Shown piece after piece: positions 15,593-23,799 of a stretch of 49,412 nt of DNA. A program made the translations under genes and the position numbers. The notes under the pieces are model-generated. The model made no database searches, was not told where the DNA came from, and saw only the letters and a program-made list of their open reading frames with translations. Location: contig CAYRFV010000004.1 in the NCBI GenBank assembly GCA_964423545.1, forward strand, positions 1 through 49,412. The letters run 5' to 3'. The stretch comes from JALOOE01 sp964423545. Its GTDB lineage: Bacteria; Chloroflexota; Anaerolineae; CG2-30-64-16. Numbering within the stretch: the first letter of the stretch is position 1; every line of letters starts with the position of its first letter.

Positions 15593-16942
15593 TCATGGCT
15601 GCTGAATGATCGGAAGATAGATCCGCCTCGGGATCACGCAGCTCGTTCCCGGCGTTGAGGCCGGGGGATGCACCAGGCCGAGGTCCGCCTGCTGGGCATA
15701 ATCCGGGAAGATCGCGGCCAGTTGTGGATCGCTGCGGCCCGCGCGCACGCGCAGCCACTCGCTGAGCACCCGTCGATAGTCGGTGGTCACGGCCAGATCA
15801 GCGCGCTGGTAGAGCTGATCGTTGGAAAGGCCGGGCCATTGCCCGTACACCTTGCCGCCCTTGACCGGCTTGCCCAGCAGCAGAATCACGCCGCCGTGGC
15901 CGTGGTCCGTGCCGGTGTTGGCGTTCTCCTTAAGGCGGCGGCCAAACTCGCTGATGACTGCCACCGTGGTCGTGGCGTTGTAGTCGGTCGAACCGCCGCA
16001 CGCTTCGAGGTCGGAGTGGAATGCCTCCAGGCCGCGGCCAAGTGTGCCCAGGAGCGTCCCCATATAGCTGGTGGGCGCGACGCCCTGGTTCTCGTGTGTG
16101 TCCCAGCCGCCCAGGTCGATCGTGGCCACGGTCAGACCGACCCCGGCCTTGATCATCTGTGCAATCAGCTTCAGGTTGTTGCCGAAGGGGCCCGACGGAT
16201 AGAGCGCGCCGTTCGCCGGCGTATAGGCGCCGATGCCATTGGCCTGGATCAAATCGACGGCAGCGATAGTCTCCTTGCCTGCCTGATCGAGCCAGTCGGT
16301 GGCCGAGCCGTACATCGTGCGCACGGCGTCGGTCTGTTGTCTGCGATAGGTCGAACTGCCGCCGAGGTTGAACGACGTCGGGCTCGCCATGGTGACGGCC
16401 CGCGGATAACCCAGGAGCGACGTTGGCCGCGACGAGCCCGATGCCAGCACCGGGAGCACCACATCGGACGGCAACGCCAACGATTCGAGGTAACGCGTGA
16501 GCCAGCCGTGGCCGGTTCTGCTGCCCAACGTGGCCGTCTCGATGTATTGCATCGCATCGAAATGGCTGCGCGTGTCGTACACCAGGCCTGCCGCATGCAC
16601 GACGGCCAGCCGCTGGGCCTGATACAGGTTCATCAGCGGCGACAGCGACGGATGCATCCCGAAGAAGCCATCGAGGTTGAGGGCTGCGTTCGCGCCGCTC
16701 GTCCCCAGCTTGAGCGCGGGCCGCGCCGTCTCATAGAAGCCGCGATCGGAACCATCGGCGATGGGCGGGACCACGTTGAGCGCGTCCCACCCCCCGCGCA
16801 AGAAGACGACGATGAGCGCATCCGGGTTGGCTGCGCCCACTGCGAACGCCAGGGTGCGGATCTGCGATCCGGCCAGCGCGGCGATGGCCGCGGAGCACCC
16901 TATCATGAACTGCCTGCGCGTCACTTTCGTGTGGGTGTCCAT
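15593..16942 (-). CDS. DUF1501 domain-containing exported protein
   Basis: This 449-residue protein has a twin-arginine signal (TRRQFMIGCSAAIAALAG) and belongs to the sulfatase/alkaline-phosphatase-like DUF1501 family. Family landmarks are LIVVFLRGGWDALNVVPP, LATIDLGGWDTHENQG and TVAVISEFGRRLKENANTGTDHGHGG, which holds likely metal-binding Asp/His. It starts 3 nt after the DUF1800 stop, using a GGAGG site inside that gene's end. DUF1800-DUF1501 pairs are common in several phyla and are thought to act together at the cell surface; their reaction is not established. Confidence 0.92.
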   Translation of the reverse strand: MDTHTKVTRRQFMIGCSAAIAALAGSQIRTLAFAVGAANPDALIVVFLRGGWDALNVVPPIADGSDRGFYETARPALKLGTSGANAALNLDGFFGMHPSLSPLMNLYQAQRLAVVHAAGLVYDTRSHFDAMQYIETATLGSRTGHGWLTRYLESLALPSDVVLPVLASGSSRPTSLLGYPRAVTMASPTSFNLGGSSTYRRQQTDAVRTMYGSATDWLDQAGKETIAAVDLIQANGIGAYTPANGALYPSGPFGNNLKLIAQMIKAGVGLTVATIDLGGWDTHENQGVAPTSYMGTLLGTLGRGLEAFHSDLEACGGSTDYNATTTVAVISEFGRRLKENANTGTDHGHGGVILLLGKPVKGGKVYGQWPGLSNDQLYQRADLAVTTDYRRVLSEWLRVRAGRSDPQLAAIFPDYAQQADLGLVHPPASTPGTSCVIPRRIYLPIIQQP

Positions 16943-16945
16943 CCG

Positions 16946-18860
16946 CTACCTCCACTGGAATTCGGGTGACATCAGGAGGACAGCGATCATCCTGCGCAGA
17001 CGGTTGCTGATGTCGGTGGCGCTCATCGGACTGGTGGGCGCGGCATACACAATGCCGGGCAAGGGGGGCGTCGTGTTGCCCTGCATCAGCCTGACGAGCT
17101 CGGCGAGATGCGCGGGGTCGTCCATCGGCCGGCCCAGAATGCGCGCAGCCCAGAACTCCACGATGCTTTGGGGGGTGTTGTTGGGCGCAGTGAGCGATAG
17201 CAGGACGGCGTTGTCCACCTGCACGCCTGTGTCGCTCGTCGTGTTGTAGTAGCTGTTCTCCAGCAGGCCGTTGAAAAGACGCCACCGATAGAGCATCGAC
17301 GTGGTGTTCGTCCAGGCATCGCGAATGTCGGGGAAGCCGTCCGGCGGACGGCGGCCAAACAGCTGCTGATCCATGGCGTTGTAGGCAGACCACAGCGAAC
17401 CGAGCCCGCCGTTGTCCGGCTTAATCTCAGCGCCCATGCTGCGAACCGCGCTGTAGAGCGCCTCGTGCGGCCGCTTGATCTTCTCGCCCCACGTTGCCTT
17501 GAATTCGGGCGAGGTGACGAGAATGCGCACGACCGCTCCGATCTGGCCCTCGCTGCCCGGCGTCGCCGGGTTCCACAGCTCCAGCCACTTGGCGACCGCA
17601 GCGTCGAAGGTCGCGTTCGGCGTCCCTGGCGCCGGCGCGCTGTCACCGATCAGCCTGCGCCACAGCTTGCGCATGATGAAGCGCGCTGTGCCGGGATGCT
17701 GCGCCAGCCAATCCAGCACTTGCTTGCCGTCAACTTCCGGCCCCTGGTCGGAGGGGATGTACTTGCCGAGGTAGAACTTGTTGGCCCGATCATGCCACGG
17801 GTTGTGGTAGAGGAAAGCGCCGTCGTTGCCCGGCGCACCTGAACGGCCGTCGTTGACCCGCCATCCGGTGAAGCAGCGGGCTGCCTCGTACACATCATTG
17901 TCGACATAACCCACGTGCAGGCCGCTGACCGGATCGGTCGGCACGCCGGTCGGATCTTGCGTGCCCAGGTAGTTTTCGGCGCCCAGGGTGTGCAGCTCGA
18001 GCAACTCACGCGCCCAGTTCTCGTTGAATGCCGCGCCCTGGCTGATGTAGTTGTCCAGGTAGTAGAGCATCGCGGTGCTCTTGGCGACACGTTCGACCAA
18101 GACGCGGAAGTTGCCGAGCGCATGCGCGCGGATTACATCACGGTCGTAGCTCGCCCACGTTGCGCTGGCGTAGTCGGAGCCCCCCGCATAGACACTGAAA
18201 TGATTGTGCCAGAAGTCGACCATCACCTCGTATAGCTGGCGTCGACTGGTGGCAGCGCGGAGGAGGGTCGCCACGCGCACGTCGCGCGCCGGCCGCGACC
18301 GGTCGGCGCCGGCCGCGGTGTAGTAGGTGGACCACAACTGCTGCAAGCTCAGATTCAGGCTGGGCAAGACCGCCGCAGCAGCGGCGATACGATCATCGCT
18401 TTCGTCGGTCTGACCCAGGAACGCCGGATCGAGTTGCTGGGTCACCCACGCTGATAAGCGAGCGTCGTCGTCTGCGCCCAACGAGTTGAACGCCTCGATG
18501 CTCGCAATCGGATCATCGGGCCGCGGCCCCCAGGCCAGTCGAGTCAGTACGATGATGGCCAGGGGCGGCGGCGTCACATCGGGATCGGCGGAAGAGTGAT
18601 GCGGCCTGGGTGCTGCGGCAGCGCNNNNNNNNNNNNNNNNNNNNNNNNNNNNNNNNNNNNNNNNNNNNNNNNNNNNNNNNNNNNNNNNNNNNNNNNNNNN
18701 NNNNNNNNNNNNNNNNNNNNNNNNCGACTGCGGCAGCGCCGACTGCGGCAGCGCCGACTGCGGCAGCGCCGACTGCGGCAGCGCCGACTGCGGCGCCGGC
18801 TCTGAGGAGGTCCCGCCGCGACCGATCTCGCGTGCGGGTCCGCGTGTCTGTGGATGACAT
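16946..18860 (-). CDS. DUF1800 domain-containing exported protein, interrupted by assembly gap
   Basis: This protein is exported by the Tat route and begins MSSTDTRTRTRDRSRRDLLR at 18860, with GGAAAGG upstream. The signal runs into AAVGAAAVGAAAVG, encoded by a 15-bp tandem repeat. The repeat enters the 100-N gap (18625-18724), after which the main domain continues to the stop at 16946 in a different nominal frame. Because the gap length is arbitrary, the frame change has no meaning. The body shows the DUF1800 pattern: LTRLAWGPRPDD, WHNHFSVYAGG, NFRVLVERVAKSTAMLYYLDN, NENWARELLELHTLG and ARCFTGW. It is co-transcribed with DUF1501. Function unestablished. Confidence 0.9.
18625..18724. other. 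Assembly gap (100 N)
   Basis: One hundred N with GCAGC-rich repeat on both sides. A length of exactly 100 is a scaffolder convention, so the true distance is unknown. It lies inside the signal/linker region of the DUF1800 gene. Confidence 0.99.
18725..18795. repeat. 15-bp tandem repeat (GCGCCGACTGCGGCA)
   Basis: Nearly five copies of the 15-bp unit GCGCCGACTGCGGCA run from the gap edge to about 18795. On the minus strand each unit encodes Ala-Val-Gly-Ala-Ala in the hydrophobic part of the DUF1800 protein's Tat signal. The repeat probably broke the assembly. Confidence 0.9.
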
Positions 18861-18927
18861 GAGCGCCTTTCCGAAATCTTCTCAGGAACATATGACTCGA
18901 ACGTCACCTCATCTCGCTGGCGCGGTC

Positions 18928-18956
18928 ATTCTAGGAGGTTGCCGGTGATCTGTCAA
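18928..18956 (-). promoter_or_regulatory. Sigma-70-type promoter of DUF1800-DUF1501 operon
   Basis: Minus strand: TTGACA (18951-18956) and TAGAAT (18928-18933) are 17 bp apart, giving a leader of about 60 nt to the ATG at 18860. It starts TTGACAGATC and ends TCCTAGAAT, the same ends as the promoter at 34884-34912. Confidence 0.82.
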
Positions 18957-18987
18957 ATAGGATTCCGCGGAGAGGGTGCGACCTGAT

Positions 18988-19016
18988 TTGACATCGGACG
19001 CGAACAGGAGTATGTA
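18988..19016 (+). promoter_or_regulatory. Sigma-70-type promoter of the sugar isomerase operon
   Basis: TTGACA (18988-18993) and TATGTA (19011-19016) are 17 bp apart. Transcription should start near 19023, ahead of the LacI-type operator at 19027-19040 and the start codon at 19069. It lies back to back with the promoter at 18928-18956. Confidence 0.78.
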
Positions 19017-19026
19017 TGTTGGCGCA

Positions 19027-19040
19027 CGAAAACGATTTCG
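19027..19040. promoter_or_regulatory. LacI-family-type operator CGAAAACGATTTCG
   Basis: This inverted repeat (CGAAA-ACGA-TTTCG) with a central CG falls at about +4 to +17 relative to the predicted transcription start of the sugar isomerase operon, the classical position for repression. It resembles CCAAAATCGATTTTGG at 7051-7066. No LacI-family gene lies in the window. Confidence 0.6.
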
Positions 19041-19068
19041 GAGTGCCTCCGGAAAGGACCCCCTGGAC

Positions 19069-20517
19069 ATGTCGGTCAGTGTACGACTCGGTTTTGTTCC
19101 TTCTTATCGCTTCCAGTGGACCCCATGGACAGCCAGGATGCGCGAGGAGAGCTTCCGTGCGCTCTCGGCGCTTTCTGGCGTTGCCCAGGTCGTCATGCCG
19201 CAGCCTTCGCCCGACGGCAGGACGTTGGACGCCGACAAAGGTCTGACGCCGTTCGGCGCCGTGCATGACCTGGACGAAGCGGAAGCCGTGGTGGACTACT
19301 TCCGCAGCCAGCGGGTGGATGCGCTGGCGCTCTGCCCGCTCGATTTCGGTGACGAGCGTTCCGCCGGCAAGGTCGCCGAGAAGCTCGGTGTGCCGGTGCT
19401 GCTCTATGCCACCAAGGAGCCGGCAGGCCTGGACGGACCCGCCATGGCGCGCCAGTCCGACTCCTACTGCGGCAACCTCTCGATGGCCTCGGCCCTCTAT
19501 CGGCGCAAGATTCCGTTCCACTTCGCCGGCATTTTCTTCCCGGATGAACCGGAGTTCGCGGCGGCTGTAGACCCATTCATCCGGGCCGCGGCAGTCGTCA
19601 AAGGCATGAAGGGAGCGCGGCTGGGCCAGGTGGGCGTCCGCCCGGCCACTTTCGAGACGGTCGGATACGACGAGCACGCGCTGGCGCTCAAATTCGGCCA
19701 GAATATCATCTACGCCAACCTGGACGACATCGTCGAGATGACTCGCCGCTATGCTGACGACGATCCGCAGGTCGCAGAGACGATGGCAAGCGTGCAGAGC
19801 GAGTTCCCGCAGATCACGGTAAGCTCAGGCTATCTGCTCAATGCCGCCAAGCTGGAGCTGGCGCTGGCCGAGTTCTGGCGGCGGTCGAAGCTCTCGGCGA
19901 TGGCCGTGCAGTGCTGGCCCGCGATCCAGCGCATGATGAACATCTCGGTGTGCAACACCTACAGCCGGCTGACCGATCGCGGCATGTTCACTGCCTGCGA
20001 GGCCGATGTGCTCGGTGCGGAGGCGATGCTGATCTCATACCACGCGGCGTTGGGGGCCACGGCGCCGCATTTCATCGATTGGACGATCCAACATCGCGAC
20101 AATCCGAACTGGCTGCTGGCCTGGCACTGTGGCAACGCGCCCGTTTCACTCGCCGCAGACCGATCAAAGGCCGCGCTGCGCTCGCGTAAGGATATGGCGG
20201 GCGCGCTTCCCGCCCCGGAGATCGATCCGCAGGCGGGGTTGAACCAGTTCCAGATTCGGCCCGGAAGAGTCACCTTCTGCCGCCTGGCGGAGTACGACAA
20301 CCAGTGGAAGCTGCTGATCACCACCGGTGAGGTCATCCCATCCGACGAGGCGCTGGCGGGCACCTGGTCGTGGGTCGAGGTCAAGGACCACGCCAGGCTG
20401 TACCGCACGCTGGTGGAGGAAGGCTTCGTCCACCACGCCAGTATGATCCATGGCGACTTCACCGAGGCGTTGATTCAGGCCTGCAAATTCCTGGACATTC
20501 GACCGGTGATGCTGTAG
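19069..20517 (+). CDS. L-fucose/L-arabinose isomerase-family sugar isomerase
   Basis: This 482-residue protein of the FucI/AraA fold interconverts an aldose and a ketose with a divalent metal. It begins MSVSVRLGFVPSYRFQWTPW and shows ALCPLDFGDE, then the probable active-site region FTACEADVLGAEAMLISYHAA (Glu and Asp, residues ~310-330) and WLLAWHCGNAP (His, ~355). The start at 19069 (GGAAAGGA upstream) is preferred over 18976 because the promoter lies at 18988-19016. It is first in an operon with a PfkB kinase, a class II aldolase, an MFS transporter and an Ldh-type enzyme. The exact sugar is unknown. Confidence 0.85.
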   Translation: MSVSVRLGFVPSYRFQWTPWTARMREESFRALSALSGVAQVVMPQPSPDGRTLDADKGLTPFGAVHDLDEAEAVVDYFRSQRVDALALCPLDFGDERSAGKVAEKLGVPVLLYATKEPAGLDGPAMARQSDSYCGNLSMASALYRRKIPFHFAGIFFPDEPEFAAAVDPFIRAAAVVKGMKGARLGQVGVRPATFETVGYDEHALALKFGQNIIYANLDDIVEMTRRYADDDPQVAETMASVQSEFPQITVSSGYLLNAAKLELALAEFWRRSKLSAMAVQCWPAIQRMMNISVCNTYSRLTDRGMFTACEADVLGAEAMLISYHAALGATAPHFIDWTIQHRDNPNWLLAWHCGNAPVSLAADRSKAALRSRKDMAGALPAPEIDPQAGLNQFQIRPGRVTFCRLAEYDNQWKLLITTGEVIPSDEALAGTWSWVEVKDHARLYRTLVEEGFVHHASMIHGDFTEALIQACKFLDIRPVML

Positions 20518-20573
20518 GAGACGGCGAGCGATCGCTGACCCGGCCTCAGGTCGAATCCCTGGATCCCGCAGCT

Positions 20574-21506
20574 ATGACCACAAACCAAGTCGTTGGCCTC
20601 GGCATGGCCACGCTCGATATCCTGATTCGCATCACGAAACTGCCCACCTGGGAGGAGGGATCGCACTTCAGCGCCATGGCGATTGACGGCGGCGGACCGG
20701 TGGCAACTGCCATGGCAGCTGTGGCGCGATTGGGCGTGCCGGCCGGGTTCGTCGGCACCTACGGCAGCGATCGCCTGGCCGAAATCAAGCTGCAAACGCT
20801 GACCGAGTGCGGCGTCGATGTGAGCCGGATGGTGCGCCGCCCCGTGCCGGAGAACGAAATCGTGCTGGTCAGCGTTCACGAGCAGACGGGTGAACGGCTC
20901 TTCACTGGCTCCCAGACGTTCCAGGATTTCCAGCTTGCCCCGGAAGAGCTGGATCGAGATTACTTCCTTGCCGCAAAGGTGCTGCATCTTGACGGCTACC
21001 ATGCCGACGCCGCGCTGCTCGCCGCAGGCTGGATGCGCGCGGCGGGAAAGACCGTCGTACTTGACGGCTCAGCCACACGGCACCCGATCCCGCCCAAGAT
21101 GCGCGCCCTGGTCGGCCGGGTCGATGTCTTGATCTGCGGCGCCGGCTTCGGTGCGGTCCTGACCGGCCGCACCGATCCGTGGGAGATCGGCCGCGCCATC
21201 ATCGACCTGGGGCCCTCGGTGGTCGTGCAGACCGAGGGCAAGGCCGGCAGCTACACGGTGACGCGCGCCGATGCGTTCCATGTGCCTGCCTTCGATATCG
21301 ACGTGATGGACACCACCGGGGCGGGTGATGTCTTTCACGGCGCGTACATTGTCGGCATGCTGCGCGGCTGGGATGTGCGACAGATCGTCCACTTCGCCAC
21401 CGCGGTCTCGGCGCTGAAGTGCACCGGTCTAGGGGGACGCCGCCCCATCCCATGCTTCGATCAAGTGATCGAATTCCTGCGCACGCGCGGCGTGGCGCTG
21501 TCGTAA
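20574..21506 (+). CDS. PfkB-family carbohydrate kinase
   Basis: This 310-residue ribokinase-fold kinase phosphorylates a sugar with ATP. The N-terminal signature region is MATLDILIRI followed by GGGPVATAMAAVARLG (residues ~40-55). The C-terminal signature DTTGAGDVFHGAYIVGML, near residue 245, carries the catalytic Asp and anion hole. The ATG at 20574 lacks a clear ribosome site. The gene lies 56 nt after the isomerase, whose product (a ketose) is its natural candidate substrate, and before the aldolase that would split the phosphorylated ketose. Confidence 0.92.
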   Translation: MTTNQVVGLGMATLDILIRITKLPTWEEGSHFSAMAIDGGGPVATAMAAVARLGVPAGFVGTYGSDRLAEIKLQTLTECGVDVSRMVRRPVPENEIVLVSVHEQTGERLFTGSQTFQDFQLAPEELDRDYFLAAKVLHLDGYHADAALLAAGWMRAAGKTVVLDGSATRHPIPPKMRALVGRVDVLICGAGFGAVLTGRTDPWEIGRAIIDLGPSVVVQTEGKAGSYTVTRADAFHVPAFDIDVMDTTGAGDVFHGAYIVGMLRGWDVRQIVHFATAVSALKCTGLGGRRPIPCFDQVIEFLRTRGVALS

Positions 21507-21513
21507 TGCGACG

Positions 21514-21533
21514 GCGCCTCTTAATCGAGGCGC
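21514..21533. repeat. Hairpin GCGCCTC/GAGGCGC between kinase and aldolase genes
   Basis: GCGCCTC (21514-21520) and GAGGCGC (21527-21533) form a perfect 7-bp stem with a 6-nt loop, 7 nt after the kinase stop. In the 109-nt gap before the aldolase it may tune relative expression within the operon. No U-tract follows. Confidence 0.5.
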
Positions 21534-21615
21534 GCGAGCGCAGAGACCGCGCCCCGCAGGCGAGGCTCCCTGTGCGCCGCGCCTCTGCAGTCAGCATCAG
21601 AGAGGAATCATCTCC

Positions 21616-22464
21616 ATGGCGCTCGTATCAGTCAAGCAAGCATTGTTGGATGCCCAAGCCGGCGGCTATGCGCTGGCGCTGTTCGATACGTTCGATATGC
21701 ACACCACGGATGGCATGATAAGCGCCTTCGAGGAGAAGCGCGCCCATGCCTTCATCGGCCTGTATGGCGGCTTCTTCGAGCAGCCCAACGCGGCCGCGAA
21801 TGTCGCTTACATCCGGGCGGCCGCCTCTGCGCTCAAGGCGCCCGCGTCGCTGATACTTGACCACGGCGCCAGCTTCGAGCAGTGCATCCGGGCCATCTCG
21901 CTCGGTTTCACCGATGTGATGTTCGACGGTTCGAAGCTCCCGTTGGAGGATAACATCGCTCAGACGAAGCTGGTCGTGCGCGCGGCGCATGCGGTCGGCG
22001 TGTCGGTCGAGGCGGAGCTGGGGCACGTCGGCAGTGGGAAGGAGTATCAGAGCTTCGGCGCCAAACGCATGGGCTTCACCGATCCCGCCACGGTCGAGCG
22101 GTTCGCCGCCGAGACCGGGGTGGACTTCCTTGCGGTGGCCATCGGCACGGCGCATGGCGTCTACCAGGGCAACCCAAGCCTCGATCTCGACCTGCTGGAT
22201 GCGATCCGCAGCCGCGTCGAGATCCCGTTGGTGATGCATGGCGGTTCCGGGCTCACGGATGCGCAGTTCCGTGCCGCGATCGAGCATGGCGTGGCCAAGA
22301 TCAACGTGGCGACCGAACTTTTCATGACCGCGGCCAATCGGATGGTCGCCGCGGCGCGCGCCACAGCCCCGTCCTACTTCGAGCTGGCCCGCCTCGCCGC
22401 CGATGCTTTCCGCGAGCGCTGTGGGCACTACATCGACCTCTTCGGCCAGGCCGGCAGAGCGTGA
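21616..22464 (+). CDS. Class II ketose-bisphosphate-type aldolase (GatY/KbaY/Fba family)
   Basis: This 282-residue zinc aldolase retro-cleaves a phosphorylated ketose to DHAP and an aldehyde. Zinc and active-site motifs in order are SLILDHGASFEQC (Asp-His near residue 78), VEAELGHVGSGKEY (~130-143), LAVAIGTAHGVYQG (His ~178) and LVMHGGSGL (His ~208), then KINVATEL. Length is normal. It follows the PfkB kinase, making an isomerase-kinase-aldolase pathway. Its stop overlaps the GTG start of the MFS gene (GTGA). Confidence 0.92.
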   Translation: MALVSVKQALLDAQAGGYALALFDTFDMHTTDGMISAFEEKRAHAFIGLYGGFFEQPNAAANVAYIRAAASALKAPASLILDHGASFEQCIRAISLGFTDVMFDGSKLPLEDNIAQTKLVVRAAHAVGVSVEAELGHVGSGKEYQSFGAKRMGFTDPATVERFAAETGVDFLAVAIGTAHGVYQGNPSLDLDLLDAIRSRVEIPLVMHGGSGLTDAQFRAAIEHGVAKINVATELFMTAANRMVAAARATAPSYFELARLAADAFRERCGHYIDLFGQAGRA

Positions 22465-23796
22465 TTCGCCCAGGTCGCCCCGCCTTCTTGCCTCCCCTGG
22501 GCCGCGACGCGTGGTTGGTCAACGCGTCTCTCATGGTTTTTGCTGCGGCCTTCCTGGGCATCACCCAGCTCCTGCGAGTCATCTATCTGCTGCGGCTCGG
22601 CGCCGGACTCGAGCTGATCGGGCTGTTGTATGCCGTCGGCGCCCTGCTGTTCGGTGTCCTGGGCCTGCCGTCGGGGGCCTTGGGCGCGCGGCTTGGCCCG
22701 CGCCGGGCGATGTTGATCGGCGCCGCCGTGCTGGCGGGAGGGCTGGCGCTGCTGCCGCTGACGGAGCTGCTGTCGGGGCCCATGCGTTCAGTCTGGCCGG
22801 TCATCCCAGAGCTGGTCAACACCTTGGGTTGGTCGCTGCTCGTTGTCAATTCGGTGCCGATCCTGGTGGCTACGACCACGCCCGAGAACCGCAAGACGGC
22901 CTACGCACTGCGCGAGGCGCTGTTGGGCTTCGCCAACCTGGCAGGGATGCTGCTGGCAGGCGTGCTGCCGGCCACGTTCGCACTGCTGCTCGGCACGACG
23001 ACGGCGACCCCGGCCCCCTATCGCTATGGACTGGCGGTGAGCATCGTTCTGGGTGCTGTGGGTGTGTTCCTGCTGGCGCGCACCGGACCGCTGCACTACG
23101 AGCGGCATGCGAGCGCTCTCACCGCCGCGCGTGCGCCGTGGCGGCCCATCATCTTGTTGCTTCTCTGCGGATTCCTGAACCAGGGCGCAGTTGCCAGTTG
23201 CCGTGCGTTCACCTATGCCTATATGGACACCGCGTTCGGCATGCCGACTTCGGTCATCGGATTGGTCTCTGCCGCCGGCATGGGGCTGGCGGTGGTTGCG
23301 GCGTTGAACAGCGCCCGCGTTGCGCGGCGCTACGGCAGCAGCGGCGCCATGATGCTGTCATCCGTGGCGCTCGCGCTGGACTTGCTGATGATGGCGCTTG
23401 TGCCGCATTGGGTGGCGGCCGCTCTCGGCACGATGATCGTGTTGGGGCTATTCAGTCTCTGGATGCCCCCGTACCAGACGCTGCAAATGGAGTTTGCAGC
23501 TCCGGGCCAGCGTGCGATTGTCTCCGGAGCGGGATTCANNNNNNNNNNGCTGCTATCATGGCACGGTCGACGAGACCTTCGTGCGCCTGATCGGCGGCCG
23601 GCTGGCATCCACCGCCGGCTATCCGGCGCTGTTTCTCTTGGGCGTGGTGTTGGCCCTGGCCAGTGCGGCGCTGATGGTCTACGTTCAGCGGCTCCGCATC
23701 AGGTCGGATGCGGCCGCCGGGCTGATGCAGGAACCGGCCACCGACCGGCTGACAGCCACTGCGCTGGAGTCGAGCACCCGTCCCGTAGGAGGATGA
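22461..23796 (+). CDS. MFS transporter, interrupted by a 10-N gap
   Basis: This major-facilitator permease has about 12 predicted helices. The start is the GTG at 22461, overlapping the aldolase stop. The first half includes LIGLLYAVGALLFGVLGLPSG and LGARLGPRRAML, the usual loop between helices 2 and 3. Unknown sequence at 23539-23548 breaks the reading frame after VSGAGF. The last helix (GYPALFLLGVVLALASAALMVYVQRL) continues in another frame to the stop at 23796. It probably imports the sugar handled by this operon. The ortholog subclass is not assignable. Confidence 0.87.
23539..23548. other. Assembly gap (10 N)
   Basis: Ten N inside the MFS gene. The flanking reading frames disagree, so the true gap is not ten bases or a base error lies beside it. 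Confidence 0.99.
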
Positions 23797-23799
23797 CCT

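Noticed and set aside
16946..18907. N-terminus of the DUF1800 protein read as SALPQ repeats from an ATG at 18907
   Set aside because: The alternative frame from 18860 gives a proper Tat signal, and the gap length is arbitrary so the frame across it is not informative.
18976..19068. Longer start of the sugar isomerase at 18976
   Set aside because: It precedes the predicted promoter (18988-19016), and the added residues do not look like the family.
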